Assembly: GCF_004322705.1 (NCBI RefSeq)
Contig: NZ_SIZZ01000004.1
Coordinates: 124,001-188,000 of the forward strand
Length of the DNA: 64,000 bases
Source: Dyella terrae
Lineage (GTDB): Bacteria; Pseudomonadota; Gammaproteobacteria; Xanthomonadales; Rhodanobacteraceae
Direction: 5' to 3'
Every line of letters starts with the position of its first letter. The first letter of the stretch is position 1. Position numbers and translations under genes: made by a program. The notes beneath the pieces are model-generated. The model was given only the letters and a program-made list of their open reading frames with translations. It ran no database searches and was not told where the DNA came from. Below are positions 1 to 9,060 of the stretch, piece by piece.

Positions 1-2576
1 TGTGGCGTGCCGTGCGCATAGCGATCGCGCGCGGCAAACGTGCGCGCGGCGGCGAAGGCACAATTCGCTTCTGGCTGGGCGGACTGGGCGTGCTGATCGG
101 CAGTGCCACGCTGGAAGGCCTGGTCGTCTCTGCCTTCACCGATGACGCCAGCGCGGGCGGCGCGGTGTGCCGTGCCCTGGCCTCCGGATTCAGCGGATTC
201 ATGGGCGGCGCACTGACCACGCTGCTCATGCTGATCCTGATCGCCGCGAGCCTGCCCTGGTATGCCGGCAAGCCGCCAGGTGAGTTGTTCGGCGCAGCGG
301 CTGGCCTGGTCGACGTCGTCGAAAGCCTGTTGCTTCGCTTGGGCGGAACACGGCGTGCCTCACGCCACCCTCGCGGCCGTGGCGCGGTGCGCCGCGCCGA
401 CCGGCCCGTGCGTGCGCGGCGCTCTGCGCCGACATCGACCGTCACCGAGCCTGCCGCGCCGACGCCGTCCGAGGCGCCCCGTCCGGTCGTGCACGCCGGA
501 CAGGTGCGTCGCGCCGCCGAACGCGAGAAGGTGATCCGCGAACCGTGGCTGCAACCCCGGCACGGCTCGCCGGCCACCTCGACGGCGCGCATCGTTCAGC
601 GCGCGATGGCGATGACGGAAGGAACATCGGGGGAGCCGCGCGCGCCGACGATGACACGCACCGCCCCCGGGCCTTCGATTGCTGCCGAACGCGTACCTGC
701 GTTGGCTCGCCACGATGACATGGCAGTGGCCAGCGTGATCCCGACCGTCGCCGCACCGCTCCCGCCGGCGCCTCTCGTTGTCGAGGAGCCCGTGCGCCTC
801 ACCCAGCCATCCGTCGTTGCCGATCGACTCGACGCTCCCGTCGACCACTCGCTCGACGACGCCGTGATCCCGCCAGCGACGCATGACACGGCCGACGTCG
901 ACGAAGCGGTTGATGAACACGTCGACGAAGCTTTCCTCGAAGAAGCACACGGAGAAGAACAGATCACTGCGAGCACGCAGGCCGACCTGGTCCGTCCGCT
1001 TACGGTCCATGCCGTTCGACGCACGGCAGCCAACGAAGAACTGCCGCAAACCGCCCCGCTGCCGCTCGCGACGCCCGTCGCCCCCCGCCAGCGCAGCAAC
1101 GTCCAGCTTCCGCCCCTCGAACTGCTCGCTCATGCTGGCCCAAGCGATACGCATATCGATGATGCCCAGCTGGCTGAAACCGGCGAGCTCATCGAGCAGC
1201 GCCTGCGTGAGTTCAAAGTGCCGGTGACAGTGGTCGGTGCATCGGCGGGCCCGGTCATCACGCGTTTCGAAGTCGAACCGGCGGTCGGCGTGCGTGGCAA
1301 TCAGATCGTCGCGCTGATGAAGGACCTCGCGCGCGGCCTCGGTCGCACGTCGATTCGCGTGGTCGAAACCATTCCCGGCAAAACCTGCATGGGCCTGGAG
1401 CTGCCGAACGAACAGCGCCAGATGATCGCCCTCTCCGAAATCCTCGATTCGGCCGAATACCGTGACGCCGATTCGCTGCTCACGCTGGCGATGGGCAAGG
1501 GCATCACCGGCGAACCGGTGGTCGCGGACCTCGCGCGCGCACCGCACATGCTGGTGGCCGGCACCACCGGCTCGGGCAAATCGGTGGCGGTCAACGCCAT
1601 GATCCTGTCGATGCTCTACAAGGCCACGCCCGACGACGTGCGCATGATCATGATCGACCCGAAGATGCTGGAGCTTTCGGTCTACGAAGGCATCCCGCAC
1701 CTGCTCGCGCCCGTGGTCACCGACATGAAGCTCGCGGCTAATGCGCTGGCCTGGTGCGTGGCGGAAATGGAAAACCGCTATCGCCTGATGTCTGATCTGC
1801 GCGTGCGCAATCTCGCCGGCTACAACCAGAAAGTGCGCGAGGCGCAGGCGTCCGGACGTCCGTTGCTCAACCCCTTCCCCGCGCATCCGGAAGTGCCCGA
1901 AACGCTCGACACCATGCCGATGATCGTGGTGGTGATCGATGAGCTGGCCGACCTGATGATGGTCGCGGGCAAGAAGATCGAAGAGCTGATTGCGCGCCTG
2001 GCGCAGAAGGCGCGCGCCGCTGGCATTCATTTGATCCTGGCAACCCAGCGCCCTTCGGTCGACGTAATCACCGGCCTGATCAAGGCCAACATACCCACGC
2101 GCGTCGCCTTCCAGGTGTCGTCGAAGATCGATTCGCGCACCATTCTCGACCAGATGGGCGCGGAGAGTCTGCTCGGCCAGGGCGACATGCTGTTCCTGCC
2201 GCCGGGCACGGGTTATCCACAGCGCATCCACGGCGCTTTTGTCGCCGACGAAGAAGTGCATCGCGTCGTCGCGCATCTCAAGCAGTACGGCGAACCGGAT
2301 TACCGCGAAGAAATCCTCGCCGGTCCACCCAGCGAAGCGACCGGCGAAGCCGGTGGCGAAGAAGGCGGCGATGCCGAGCTCGATCCGCTTTATGACGAAG
2401 CGGCGGCCTTCGTGCTGCGCACGCGTCGCGCATCCATCTCGTTCGTGCAGCGCCAGTTCCGCATCGGCTACAACCGCGCGGCGCGTCTGGTCGAGGCGAT
2501 GGAGGCAGCGGGCATCGTGTCGTCGATGGGGATCAACGGCCAGCGTGACGTGATCGCGCCCGGCCCGCAGGAATGA
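1..2576 (+). CDS. ftsK: DNA translocase FtsK (5' end outside window)
   Basis: Septum-anchored DNA pump that moves the chromosome terminus through the closing septum and activates XerCD recombination. The frame is open to the left edge, so the first transmembrane segments are missing; the GTG at 12 is probably internal. What remains is hydrophobic sequence up to about bp 250, a long Pro/Ala/Asp/Glu-rich linker (about 350-1100), then the motor with Walker A GTTGSGKS at 1560-1583 and a Walker B-like VVVIDELAD near 1930-1955. The C-terminal gamma winged helix ([21 protein letters not shown]) that reads KOPS sites is present. The family call is certain. xerC, its functional partner, lies at 17950-18834. 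Confidence 0.96.
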   Translation, partial: WRAVRIAIARGKRARGGEGTIRFWLGGLGVLIGSATLEGLVVSAFTDDASAGGAVCRALASGFSGFMGGALTTLLMLILIAASLPWYAGKPPGELFGAAAGLVDVVESLLLRLGGTRRASRHPRGRGAVRRADRPVRARRSAPTSTVTEPAAPTPSEAPRPVVHAGQVRRAAEREKVIREPWLQPRHGSPATSTARIVQRAMAMTEGTSGEPRAPTMTRTAPGPSIAAERVPALARHDDMAVASVIPTVAAPLPPAPLVVEEPVRLTQPSVVADRLDAPVDHSLDDAVIPPATHDTADVDEAVDEHVDEAFLEEAHGEEQITASTQADLVRPLTVHAVRRTAANEELPQTAPLPLATPVAPRQRSNVQLPPLELLAHAGPSDTHIDDAQLAETGELIEQRLREFKVPVTVVGASAGPVITRFEVEPAVGVRGNQIVALMKDLARGLGRTSIRVVETIPGKTCMGLELPNEQRQMIALSEILDSAEYRDADSLLTLAMGKGITGEPVVADLARAPHMLVAGTTGSGKSVAVNAMILSMLYKATPDDVRMIMIDPKMLELSVYEGIPHLLAPVVTDMKLAANALAWCVAEMENRYRLMSDLRVRNLAGYNQKVREAQASGRPLLNPFPAHPEVPETLDTMPMIVVVIDELADLMMVAGKKIEELIARLAQKARAAGIHLILATQRPSVDVITGLIKANIPTRVAFQVSSKIDSRTILDQMGAESLLGQGDMLFLPPGTGYPQRIHGAFVADEEVHRVVAHLKQYGEPDYREEILAGPPSEATGEAGGEEGGDAELDPLYDEAAAFVLRTRRASISFVQRQFRIGYNRAARLVEAMEAAGIVSSMGINGQRDVIAPGPQE

Positions 2577-2582
2577 AAAAGC

Positions 2583-2619
2583 GCGGGGCCAGGGATGTGC
2601 GCACATCGCAAGGCCCCGC
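2583..2619 (+). terminator. Stem-loop after ftsK
   Basis: GCGGGGCC (2583-2590) pairs with GGCCCCGC (2612-2619). Nested inside is GATGTGC/GCACATC (2594-2607), giving a compound hairpin starting seven bases after the ftsK stop. No T-tract follows, so it is either a transcript-end stabiliser or a weak terminator. Confidence 0.45.
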
Positions 2620-2640
2620 TAACCAACTCAACAACTTGCT

Positions 2641-2660
2641 TGATCATGGCTAAATGATCA
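2641..2660. promoter_or_regulatory. Inverted repeat TGATCAT-N6-ATGATCA
   Basis: A perfect 7+7 bp dyad with a 6-bp spacer in the otherwise featureless gap between ftsK and the convergent rtcR. It could be a protein-binding site or a small hairpin. Nothing else was recognised in 2661-2844. Confidence 0.3.
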
Positions 2661-2844
2661 TTCCACATCCCAGCGACCGTCCCTTGAGGTCAGATCGGCC
2701 GCTTTGCCATCGCGCCCCGCCGAAGCGGGTTTCCCCGGATGACGAAAACAGGCTATCAGCACGGCTTCCTAACGGGGTCGCAACTTGTGGCTAGGAAAAA
2801 TCCTTACCGAGACATCGAACATCCCTGACATTGTGAAACGGTGT

Positions 2845-4440
2845 TCACTGTCCGTCTCGCCCGAGCTGCGTCCACTCCAGCTCGAAGCGGGCAAGGTATT
2901 TGCGAAGGCGATCCGCATCGTTACTGCTCGCTTTCCGTTCGCGCGACGCGGCGAACAAGAGCCGTCCCGCTTCGGAAAGGCTCCGGCATCGGCGACACAC
3001 GCGCACCACTTCGCGCAGCTGTGCCTGATCAAACAGGTCGACGTCCTGCAGTCGTTCGCCCAACAGCGCCACCAGCGGATCGTCCGGCGCTTCCTGACGC
3101 CAGAGCCGGCGTAGCCGCCCTACTTCCTCGTCGACGGTCTCCACCGTGATGCGTCCTGCGGGCGCCAGGGTCACCATGCGCGTCATGGAGGCGCCCAGGT
3201 CGCGGAAATTGCCCCTCCACGTGGCTTCCGGCGATGTCGCGAAGCGGAGATAGCGTTCGCGCGCCTCGCGATTGAATGTCACGCGACGCTGCACGTTGTC
3301 GGCCTGGCGCTCGAGCTCGAAATCGATATTCGGTTCAATGTCCTCATGGCGGTCGACCAGGCCGGGCAGGTCGAAGGTCCAGATATTGAGTCGCGCGAAA
3401 AGGTCGTCGCGAAAGCGACCCTCCGCCACACGCCGGGCCAGATCGCGATTGGTGCCGGCAATAAGCTGGAAGTCGCTCTCGACTTCCTTGTCGCCACCGA
3501 CAGGAAGAAAGCGCTTGTCTTCAAGCGCGCGTAGCAGCATCGCCTGTTCGTCGGCACCGAGTTCACCGATTTCGTCGAGGAACAGCAGGCCCTTGTGCGC
3601 GCTGCGCAGCAAGCCGGGACGGTCGCCGACGGCACCGGTGTAGGCCCCTCGGACATGGCCGAACAAGGCACTCATCGCGCCATCGCCGCGCAACGTGGCG
3701 CAGTTCACTTCCACGAAGCGCCCGCTCAGCTCGTGGCGCGCCTTCTTAAGCTCGAACAGGCGTCGCGCAAGCTGGCTCTTGCCCGCGCCGGTAGGACCCA
3801 TCAAGAGAATCGGTGCGACGGACCGGCTGCCCACGGTTTCGATCTGCTCGATCATCCGGTTGAACGCGGCGTTGCGCGTGGCGATGCCGCTTTTCAGATG
3901 ACTGCGATCCTCCGCCTGTTCGCGCTCGAAGCGCTGCGCGAGTCGGTCATAACGCGACAAGTCGAGATCGATGACGCTAAGGCTGCCGGCACTCTCGCCG
4001 CTCCCCTGCTTCCGCGGTGGTGCCAACTGCAACAGACGCGCCGGCATACGGCGGCTCTCCGCCATCAGGAACAGGCAGATCTGCGCCACGTGCGTGCCCG
4101 TGGTGATCTGCACGAAGTAGTCCTCGTGCTCGAGATCGAACGGATACGCGCGCGCGAAACCGAGCAGCACTTCGTACACCGTTTCGAAATCCCAGGGATC
4201 CTCGATATACGTGTCGTGCACGCGCAGCTCGGTTTCGGGCGAAACCTGCGCCAGATCCTTCTGCACCGTGCGTAGCAATTTTCCATAGCGCCGTTCATCG
4301 GCGAGCAGGTCGACACGATGGACGAGGAAGTCCTCATGCATGCCCAGCGCCACCGTGGGGCGCCACTTGTCCCAACGGCCGGGGCCGTCGCCGGCGTCCA
4401 GCTGGGTGCCGAGGAAGCCAATCACGACTTGGCGCTTCAT
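2845..4440 (-). CDS. rtcR: RtcR, sigma-54-dependent activator of rtcBA
   Basis: Enhancer-binding protein that switches on the RNA ligase/cyclase operon after RNA damage. The start is placed at the ATG at 4440 (MKRQVVIGFLG), giving 531 residues, close to E. coli RtcR; an upstream in-frame extension to 4506 is not family-like. Residues 1-180 form the RtcR-specific N-terminal domain, a CARF-like sensor thought to bind RNA-end ligands. The AAA+ domain follows, with Walker A GPTGAGKS (215-222), the sigma-54 contact loop as GAYTGA (265-270, Tyr for the common Phe), Walker B LLFLDE (285-290), and a C-terminal helix-turn-helix region. It is divergent from rtcBA across the intergenic region carrying the -24/-12 promoter. 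Confidence 0.95.
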   Translation of the reverse strand: MKRQVVIGFLGTQLDAGDGPGRWDKWRPTVALGMHEDFLVHRVDLLADERRYGKLLRTVQKDLAQVSPETELRVHDTYIEDPWDFETVYEVLLGFARAYPFDLEHEDYFVQITTGTHVAQICLFLMAESRRMPARLLQLAPPRKQGSGESAGSLSVIDLDLSRYDRLAQRFEREQAEDRSHLKSGIATRNAAFNRMIEQIETVGSRSVAPILLMGPTGAGKSQLARRLFELKKARHELSGRFVEVNCATLRGDGAMSALFGHVRGAYTGAVGDRPGLLRSAHKGLLFLDEIGELGADEQAMLLRALEDKRFLPVGGDKEVESDFQLIAGTNRDLARRVAEGRFRDDLFARLNIWTFDLPGLVDRHEDIEPNIDFELERQADNVQRRVTFNREARERYLRFATSPEATWRGNFRDLGASMTRMVTLAPAGRITVETVDEEVGRLRRLWRQEAPDDPLVALLGERLQDVDLFDQAQLREVVRVCRRCRSLSEAGRLLFAASRERKASSNDADRLRKYLARFELEWTQLGRDGQ

Positions 4441-4519
4441 GCTGATCTCATCGGATAAGAAACGATATCCAAGGATAGAAGAAACACCACGAGGCGTGCG
4501 ACCCACTCGGCTTGAAGTT

Positions 4520-4550
4520 CACAATAACTCCATAAAAACAGTGTGTTGTG
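4520..4550. promoter_or_regulatory. Possible RtcR upstream activating site
   Basis: CACAA (4520-4524) and TTGTG (4546-4550) form an inverted repeat in a locally AT-rich stretch, 17 bp upstream of the sigma-54 promoter. Position and symmetry suit an enhancer-binding protein, but the RtcR site is not known to me in this group and short dyads occur by chance. Confidence 0.3.
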
Positions 4551-4566
4551 ATCGGTACTGGGAACT

Positions 4567-4583
4567 TGGCACGCGTCCTGCTC
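4567..4583 (+). promoter_or_regulatory. Sigma-54 (-24/-12) promoter of rtcBA
   Basis: The sequence TTGGCACGCGTCCTGCT has the invariant GG and GC dinucleotides separated by ten bases, plus the TGGCAC -24 box. It points toward rtcB and sits next to the divergent rtcR gene. Transcription would start near 4593, leaving a leader of about 260 nt. Confidence 0.85.
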
Positions 4584-4611
4584 TATCCAGGACAAACGAA
4601 GAGCACAGACC

Positions 4612-4795
4612 GCCTGGCGACGAAGCCCAGGCCCACCACACGGAGCCCGAGGATGAAACGACCCCGTGAGACTCCAGCCGCGACGGACCGCGGCGCGCTA
4701 CCCCGGCAGGAATAGGCCTGCCGGGGTGGGGAGCAGGAAGCACACCGGCGAACGATGCCACCTCATCGGTCGCCTTATCGCCTCGCCCAGCGAGG
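4612..4795 (+). ncRNA. Hairpin-rich rtcBA leader, possible structured RNA
   Basis: Five consecutive stem-loops are visible between the sigma-54 promoter and rtcB: GCCTGG/CCAGGC (4612-4632), CCGCG/CGCGG (4678-4693), a perfect 11-bp stem ACCCCGGCAGG/CCTGCCGGGGT (4700-4727), GGCGA-a-CGATG/CATCG-g-TCGCC (4747-4774) and CCTCG/CGAGG (4781-4795). There is no T-tract and no tRNA-like T-arm. It may be a regulatory 5' UTR or an independent small RNA; some rtc operons elsewhere carry Y-RNA genes, but homology cannot be judged here. Confidence 0.4.
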
Positions 4796-4853
4796 TGGAC
4801 AATGAACACTTGGATGGCGCGCCAACGACAGGACGCGCACAAAGGACACCACG

Positions 4854-6074
4854 ATGGAAACGCGCAACTACAACGTCATCAACGAACCGGGCGCCGCACC
4901 GATCAAGCTGTGGACCCGTGGCGTGCCGCTGGAAGACGAAGCGCGACAGCAGTTGATCAATATCGCCAAGCTGCCGTTTATTCACGGCTGGCTGGCGGTG
5001 ATGCCCGACGTGCACTTGGGCAAGGGCGCGACGGTGGGTTCGGTGGTCCCGACCATCGGCGCGATCGTGCCGGCCGCGGTCGGCGTGGATATCGGCTGCG
5101 GCATGATCGCCGCGCGCACCACGCTGGTGGCCAGCGACCTGCCGGATAACCTGGCGCCGATCCGTGCGGCGATCGAGCGCGCCGTGCCGCACGGTCGCAC
5201 GCTGGGTGCACGCGACAAGGGCGCTTGGAGCATGGCACCGAAGGCGTCGCTGGACGGCTGGTCCGAGTTGGTCGACGACTTCGCGCTGATCACCGACAAG
5301 TATCCGAAACTGGCGCGCACCAACAACCTCAATCATCTGGGTACGCTCGGCACGGGCAACCACTTTGTTGAGGTTTGCCTGGACGAAGACCAGCGCGTGT
5401 GGTTCATGCTGCACTCGGGCTCGCGCGGCGTGGGCAATGCTATCGGCAACCACTTCATCGAGCTGGCGAAGGAAGACATGCGCCGCTGGATGATCAACCT
5501 GCCGGACAAGGACCTCGCGTACTTGCCCGAAGGCAGCGAGCATTACGGTGACTACGTGTTCGCCGTGGACTGGGCGCAGCGCTTCGCCCGCACCAATCGC
5601 GCGATCATGATGCAGCATGTCGTGGACGCGGTTCGCAAGGTGATCACCAAGCCGTTCGAGGTGCAGGCCGAAGCGGTGAACTGCCACCACAACTACGTCA
5701 ACCGCGAGCACCACCTGGGCAAGGATGTGCTGGTGACGCGCAAGGGTGCGGTGAGCGCGCGTCGTGGCGAGTGGGGCATCATTCCGGGCAGCATGGGTAC
5801 GCGCAGCTACATCGTGCGTGGCCTGGGCAACGAGGAAAGCTTCCACAGTTGCAGCCACGGCGCGGGGCGTGTGATGAGCCGTACCGAGGCGCGCAAGCAG
5901 ATCACCCTTGAACAGCATCGCGAGGCGACCAAGCACGTCGAATGCCGCAAGGACTATTCGGTGATTGACGAATCGCCGGCTGCGTACAAGCCGATCGAGG
6001 CAGTGATGGAAGCGCAGAAGGATCTCGTCGAAATCATGCACACCCTGCGCCAGGTTGTTTGCGTGAAGGGCTGA
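4854..6074 (+). CDS. rtcB: RNA-splicing ligase RtcB
   Basis: GTP- and Mn2+-dependent ligase that joins RNA 2',3'-cyclic phosphate (or 3'-phosphate) ends to 5'-OH ends, repairing cleaved tRNA and rRNA. The 406-residue protein carries the metal-site motif GVDIGCG with Cys82, PDVHLGKGAT near residue 51, and HGAGR with His335 as the expected guanylylated residue. AAAGGA lies 7-8 nt before the ATG. It is the first gene after the sigma-54 promoter and structured leader, 19 bp from rtcA. Confidence 0.97.
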   Translation: METRNYNVINEPGAAPIKLWTRGVPLEDEARQQLINIAKLPFIHGWLAVMPDVHLGKGATVGSVVPTIGAIVPAAVGVDIGCGMIAARTTLVASDLPDNLAPIRAAIERAVPHGRTLGARDKGAWSMAPKASLDGWSELVDDFALITDKYPKLARTNNLNHLGTLGTGNHFVEVCLDEDQRVWFMLHSGSRGVGNAIGNHFIELAKEDMRRWMINLPDKDLAYLPEGSEHYGDYVFAVDWAQRFARTNRAIMMQHVVDAVRKVITKPFEVQAEAVNCHHNYVNREHHLGKDVLVTRKGAVSARRGEWGIIPGSMGTRSYIVRGLGNEESFHSCSHGAGRVMSRTEARKQITLEQHREATKHVECRKDYSVIDESPAAYKPIEAVMEAQKDLVEIMHTLRQVVCVKG

Positions 6075-6093
6075 CAGGGAACAGGGGAAACAC

Positions 6094-7107
6094 ATGTTGG
6101 AGATCGATGGACAGGCCGGCGGTGGGCAGTTGCTGCGCACCGCCCTGGCCCTGAGCCTTTGCACGGGCGAATCGTTTCGCATGGAGCGTATCCGTGCGAA
6201 GCGTTCGCGCCCGGGATTGATGCGTCAGCACCTCACCGCCGTGCAGGCCGCGCGTGATGTCGGTTCGGCTCACGTTGAAGGTGCCGAGCCGGGCTCGACG
6301 ACGCTGGTCTTCGTGCCGGGCCAGGTGCGTGGCGGCGCGTTTCACTGGCCGATTGGAACGGCGGGCTCAACCACCTTGGTGTTGCAGACCGTCTTGCCGG
6401 CGCTGTGGCACGCCGGTGTGTCGGCGCAACTTGTGCTCGAAGGTGGCACGCACAATCCGTTGGCGCCGAGCGCTGACTTTCTTGCCGAGAGCTTTCTGCC
6501 GTTGATGCATCGCATGGGCTTGAGCGCGGAGCTGGTGCTCGAAAGGCATGGTTTCTATCCAGCGGGCGGCGGGCAGATCCGTCTGGATGTGGGCGAAAGT
6601 GAACAGCCAAAGATCATGCATCTGGCTGACCGTGGCGACATACAGCAGCTGTCCGTCACATCACTGGTGTCGCGCATTCCGGGCCGCGTGGGCGAACGCG
6701 AGATCGATGCGGTCGTGCGTCGTTTGCCGATTGCGCCGGAGCATTGCCACATCCGTCAGGCAACGACATCACCCGGTCCGGGCAACGCCCTGAGCGTGCG
6801 CGTGCAGGCGGAGCATGTCTGTGAGGTGTTCACCGCCTATGGCGAACGCGGCGTGACCGCCGAGCGCGTGGGTGAGATCGTCAGCAGGGAAGCGCTGGCC
6901 TATCTGGGCAGTGGGGCAGCGGTGGGCCCGTACCTGGCCGACCAGCTGCTCTTGCCGATGGCGCTGGCCGGTGCAGGCAGCTTCACCACGCAACAGCCGA
7001 GCGATCATGCGAAGAGCAATGCAGTGCTGATCGAGAAATTCCTGCCGGTGCAGTTCGACTTTGACGAAATCGGCAAGGACTTCTGGCGCGTCAGCGTCTC
7101 GAGCTGA
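6094..7107 (+). CDS. rtcA: RNA 3'-terminal phosphate cyclase RtcA
   Basis: Converts RNA 3'-phosphates to 2',3'-cyclic phosphates using ATP through a protein-AMP intermediate, giving ends RtcB can use. The 337 residues begin with the family signature DGQAGGGQLLRTALALS. They end with PSDHAKSNAVLIEKFLPV, whose His corresponds to the adenylylated nucleophile. It follows rtcB by 19 bp with an AGGGGAA ribosome site, so the two form an operon. Confidence 0.96.
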   Translation: MLEIDGQAGGGQLLRTALALSLCTGESFRMERIRAKRSRPGLMRQHLTAVQAARDVGSAHVEGAEPGSTTLVFVPGQVRGGAFHWPIGTAGSTTLVLQTVLPALWHAGVSAQLVLEGGTHNPLAPSADFLAESFLPLMHRMGLSAELVLERHGFYPAGGGQIRLDVGESEQPKIMHLADRGDIQQLSVTSLVSRIPGRVGEREIDAVVRRLPIAPEHCHIRQATTSPGPGNALSVRVQAEHVCEVFTAYGERGVTAERVGEIVSREALAYLGSGAAVGPYLADQLLLPMALAGAGSFTTQQPSDHAKSNAVLIEKFLPVQFDFDEIGKDFWRVSVSS

Positions 7108-7122
7108 CGCGCTGGCGTTGCA

Positions 7123-8016
7123 TTACGAGCGTCCGCCGAGGAACGCGTCGAGTTCCGCGCGGGTGGGCATGCCGCCCTGCGCGCCGAGGCGCGTCACCGA
7201 CAAGGCGGCCGCGGCGCAGGCCTTGCGCACGGCTTGAGGCAGGCCTTCGTTGAGGAATACGGCAAGGGCGGCATTGAACGTGTCGCCCGCACCCGTGGTA
7301 TCGACGGCTTCCACCGCGAAACCCTCCTGATGCGCCGGCTCGCCACCATCGCGATACCAGGCGCCTTCGGCGCCGCGCGTGAGCACCACGGGCGCGGGCG
7401 CTTTGATCATCAACTCACGGAAGTCGGTGTCGTGCTTCGCACCGAGCAGGATAGCGAGCTCGTGCTGGTTCGGCGTCAGGTAACGCGCCTGCTTGAGCAG
7501 GCTTGCCGGCAGCTTTTGCGCGGGCGCCGGGTTGAGGATCACCGGCACGCCCAGGTGATGCCCCAGGCGCAGCGTCGCCTCGACGCTTTCCATCGGAATC
7601 TCCATCTGCACCAGCACGGCATCGGCGCGCGCCATCAGGCCCTGCGCCTTTTCCACCTGCGCGGGCGTGACGCGCGCGTTGGCGCCCGGCACCACGATGA
7701 TGTGGTTTTCACCCTCGGCCACCGTGATCGAGGCCGTGCCACTGCCAACGTCATCGACGCGCACCACATGCGACGTATCGACGTGTTCGCGCTGCAGGCC
7801 ATCGAGCAGCTGATCGCCGAATGCGTCCTGGCCCAGTGCGCCGACCAGCGCGACCTGCGCACCGAGCCGCGCGGCCGCGACCGCCTGGTTGGCGCCCTTG
7901 CCGCCCGGCACCGTGACGAAACGATCGCCCAGGAGGGTCTCGCCCGGTGCGGCGAAGCGTGGGGTCAGGGTGACCAGATCCATGTTGATGCTGCCGACCA
8001 CGACAATGCGTGCCAT
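7123..8016 (-). CDS. rbsK: Ribokinase (PfkB family)
   Basis: Phosphorylates D-ribose at O5 for entry into the pentose phosphate pathway. The start is set at the ATG at 8016 (MARIVVVGSINMD), giving 297 residues; the longer frame to 8109 lacks family sequence. The PfkB signatures GGKGANQAVAAARLG and DTTGAGDTFNAAL are present, the latter with the catalytic Asp and anion hole. It stands alone, convergent with rtcA (15 bp between stops), with no ribose transporter nearby, so a related sugar or nucleoside substrate remains possible. Confidence 0.88.
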   Translation of the reverse strand: MARIVVVGSINMDLVTLTPRFAAPGETLLGDRFVTVPGGKGANQAVAAARLGAQVALVGALGQDAFGDQLLDGLQREHVDTSHVVRVDDVGSGTASITVAEGENHIIVVPGANARVTPAQVEKAQGLMARADAVLVQMEIPMESVEATLRLGHHLGVPVILNPAPAQKLPASLLKQARYLTPNQHELAILLGAKHDTDFRELMIKAPAPVVLTRGAEGAWYRDGGEPAHQEGFAVEAVDTTGAGDTFNAALAVFLNEGLPQAVRKACAAAALSVTRLGAQGGMPTRAELDAFLGGRS

Positions 8017-8134
8017 GCCGATGCCTTCACGTGTTGCTGAGGAGCGCGAGCATACGTGAAAGCCGAACGCCCGGTGCTTGAAAGCAGCCCGGTCGCCCTG
8101 AAATCTCACGGGTTACCGCCCGCAAGGATTCCCC

Positions 8135-8824
8135 ATGATCGAGCTGCATTACTGGCCGACGCCCAACGGCCACAAGATCACTTTGTTCCTCGAAGAGACC
8201 GGCACGCCCTACACCATCAAGCCGGTGAACATCGGCAAGGGCGATCAGTTCCAGCCGGCCTTCCTCGCCATTTCCCCGAACAATCGCATGCCAGCCATCG
8301 TCGACACCGCGCCGGTCGACGGCGGCGCACCCGTCAGCGTGTTCGAGTCCGGTGCCATCCTGCAGTACCTGGCCGAAAAGACCGGCCAGTACCTCCCGGC
8401 CGACGTGCGTGAACGCTTCCGGGTGCTGGAGTGGCTGTATTGGCAGGTCGGCGGCCTGGGGCCCATGCTCGGCCAGAACCATCATTTCAACCGGTATGCC
8501 CCGGAAAAAATCCCTTACGCCATTGACCGCTACGTCAACGAAACCCGGCGTCTGTATGGCGTACTGAACAAGCAGCTCGATGGTCGTGAATTCATCACCG
8601 GAAACAACTACACCATCGCCGACATGGCCGCGTATCCGTGGATCGTCCCGCATGAAGCCCAGGGCATGTCGCTGGCGGACTTCCCGCATCTCAAGCGCTG
8701 GTTCGAGGCGATTGCCGCGCGCCCGGCGACGCAGCGTGCCTACGCCATTGGCGACACGATCAAGGATAAATTCGACCTGACCCAGGACGAGGCGGCGCGG
8801 AAGGTGTTGTTCGGGCAACGGTGA
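8135..8824 (+). CDS. yfcG: YfcG-like glutathione transferase / disulfide reductase
   Basis: Nu-class glutathione transferase-like enzyme with glutathione-dependent disulfide oxidoreductase activity. The N-terminal thioredoxin fold has TPNGHKITLFLEE and ISPNNRMPAIVD. The C-terminal helical domain carries WQVGGLGPMLGQNHHFN, nearly identical to E. coli YfcG as I recall it. Length is 229 residues. It is monocistronic, divergent from the ribokinase gene (118 bp gap), and its stop is followed at once by a palindromic intergenic element. Confidence 0.9.
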   Translation: MIELHYWPTPNGHKITLFLEETGTPYTIKPVNIGKGDQFQPAFLAISPNNRMPAIVDTAPVDGGAPVSVFESGAILQYLAEKTGQYLPADVRERFRVLEWLYWQVGGLGPMLGQNHHFNRYAPEKIPYAIDRYVNETRRLYGVLNKQLDGREFITGNNYTIADMAAYPWIVPHEAQGMSLADFPHLKRWFEAIAARPATQRAYAIGDTIKDKFDLTQDEAARKVLFGQR

Positions 8825-8951
8825 GGTCGCGCCTGTGGCGCTGTAAACGGTGAACGGTAAGAGCCAAAGCGCAGCACATACGGCCTTTGCTCTTACCGTT
8901 CACCGTTTACAGCCCGCGCAGCGGGCGCTTTAACCGGGCGCATCAGCGCCC
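8825..8951. repeat. Palindromic intergenic element, copy a
   Basis: Perfect 23-bp inverted arms (8842-8864 and 8889-8911, starting TGTAAACGGTGAACGG and ending in GAGC) are separated by 24 bp. Outside them lie small hairpins GCGCC-tgt-GGCGC, CCCGC-gca-GCGGG and GGGCGC-atca-GCGCCC. The element starts on the base after the yfcG stop. It is one of eleven copies in this window. Confidence 0.9.
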
Positions 8952-9060
8952 ACCCCCGGGGCGCGCGCTCACATCGTATGTCCTCGCGTACCCTTCCATG
9001 CGCGCCCCCATCGCGGTTAAATCGCAGCGTTTTCCGCACGACGCAGTCCAAGGAAGCCGC

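Noticed and set aside
360-2606. 748-codon reverse frame opposite ftsK
   Set aside because: Arg/His-rich antisense composition with no domain; ftsK motor motifs are on the forward strand.
4612-4795. tRNA or tRNA-like gene in the rtcBA leader
   Set aside because: No T-arm consensus (GGTTCRANTCC) and stems do not fit cloverleaf spacing; kept only as an unassigned structured leader.
4698-6182. 494-codon reverse frame opposite rtcB
   Set aside because: Antisense shadow of rtcB, also running through the structured leader; no recognisable protein features.
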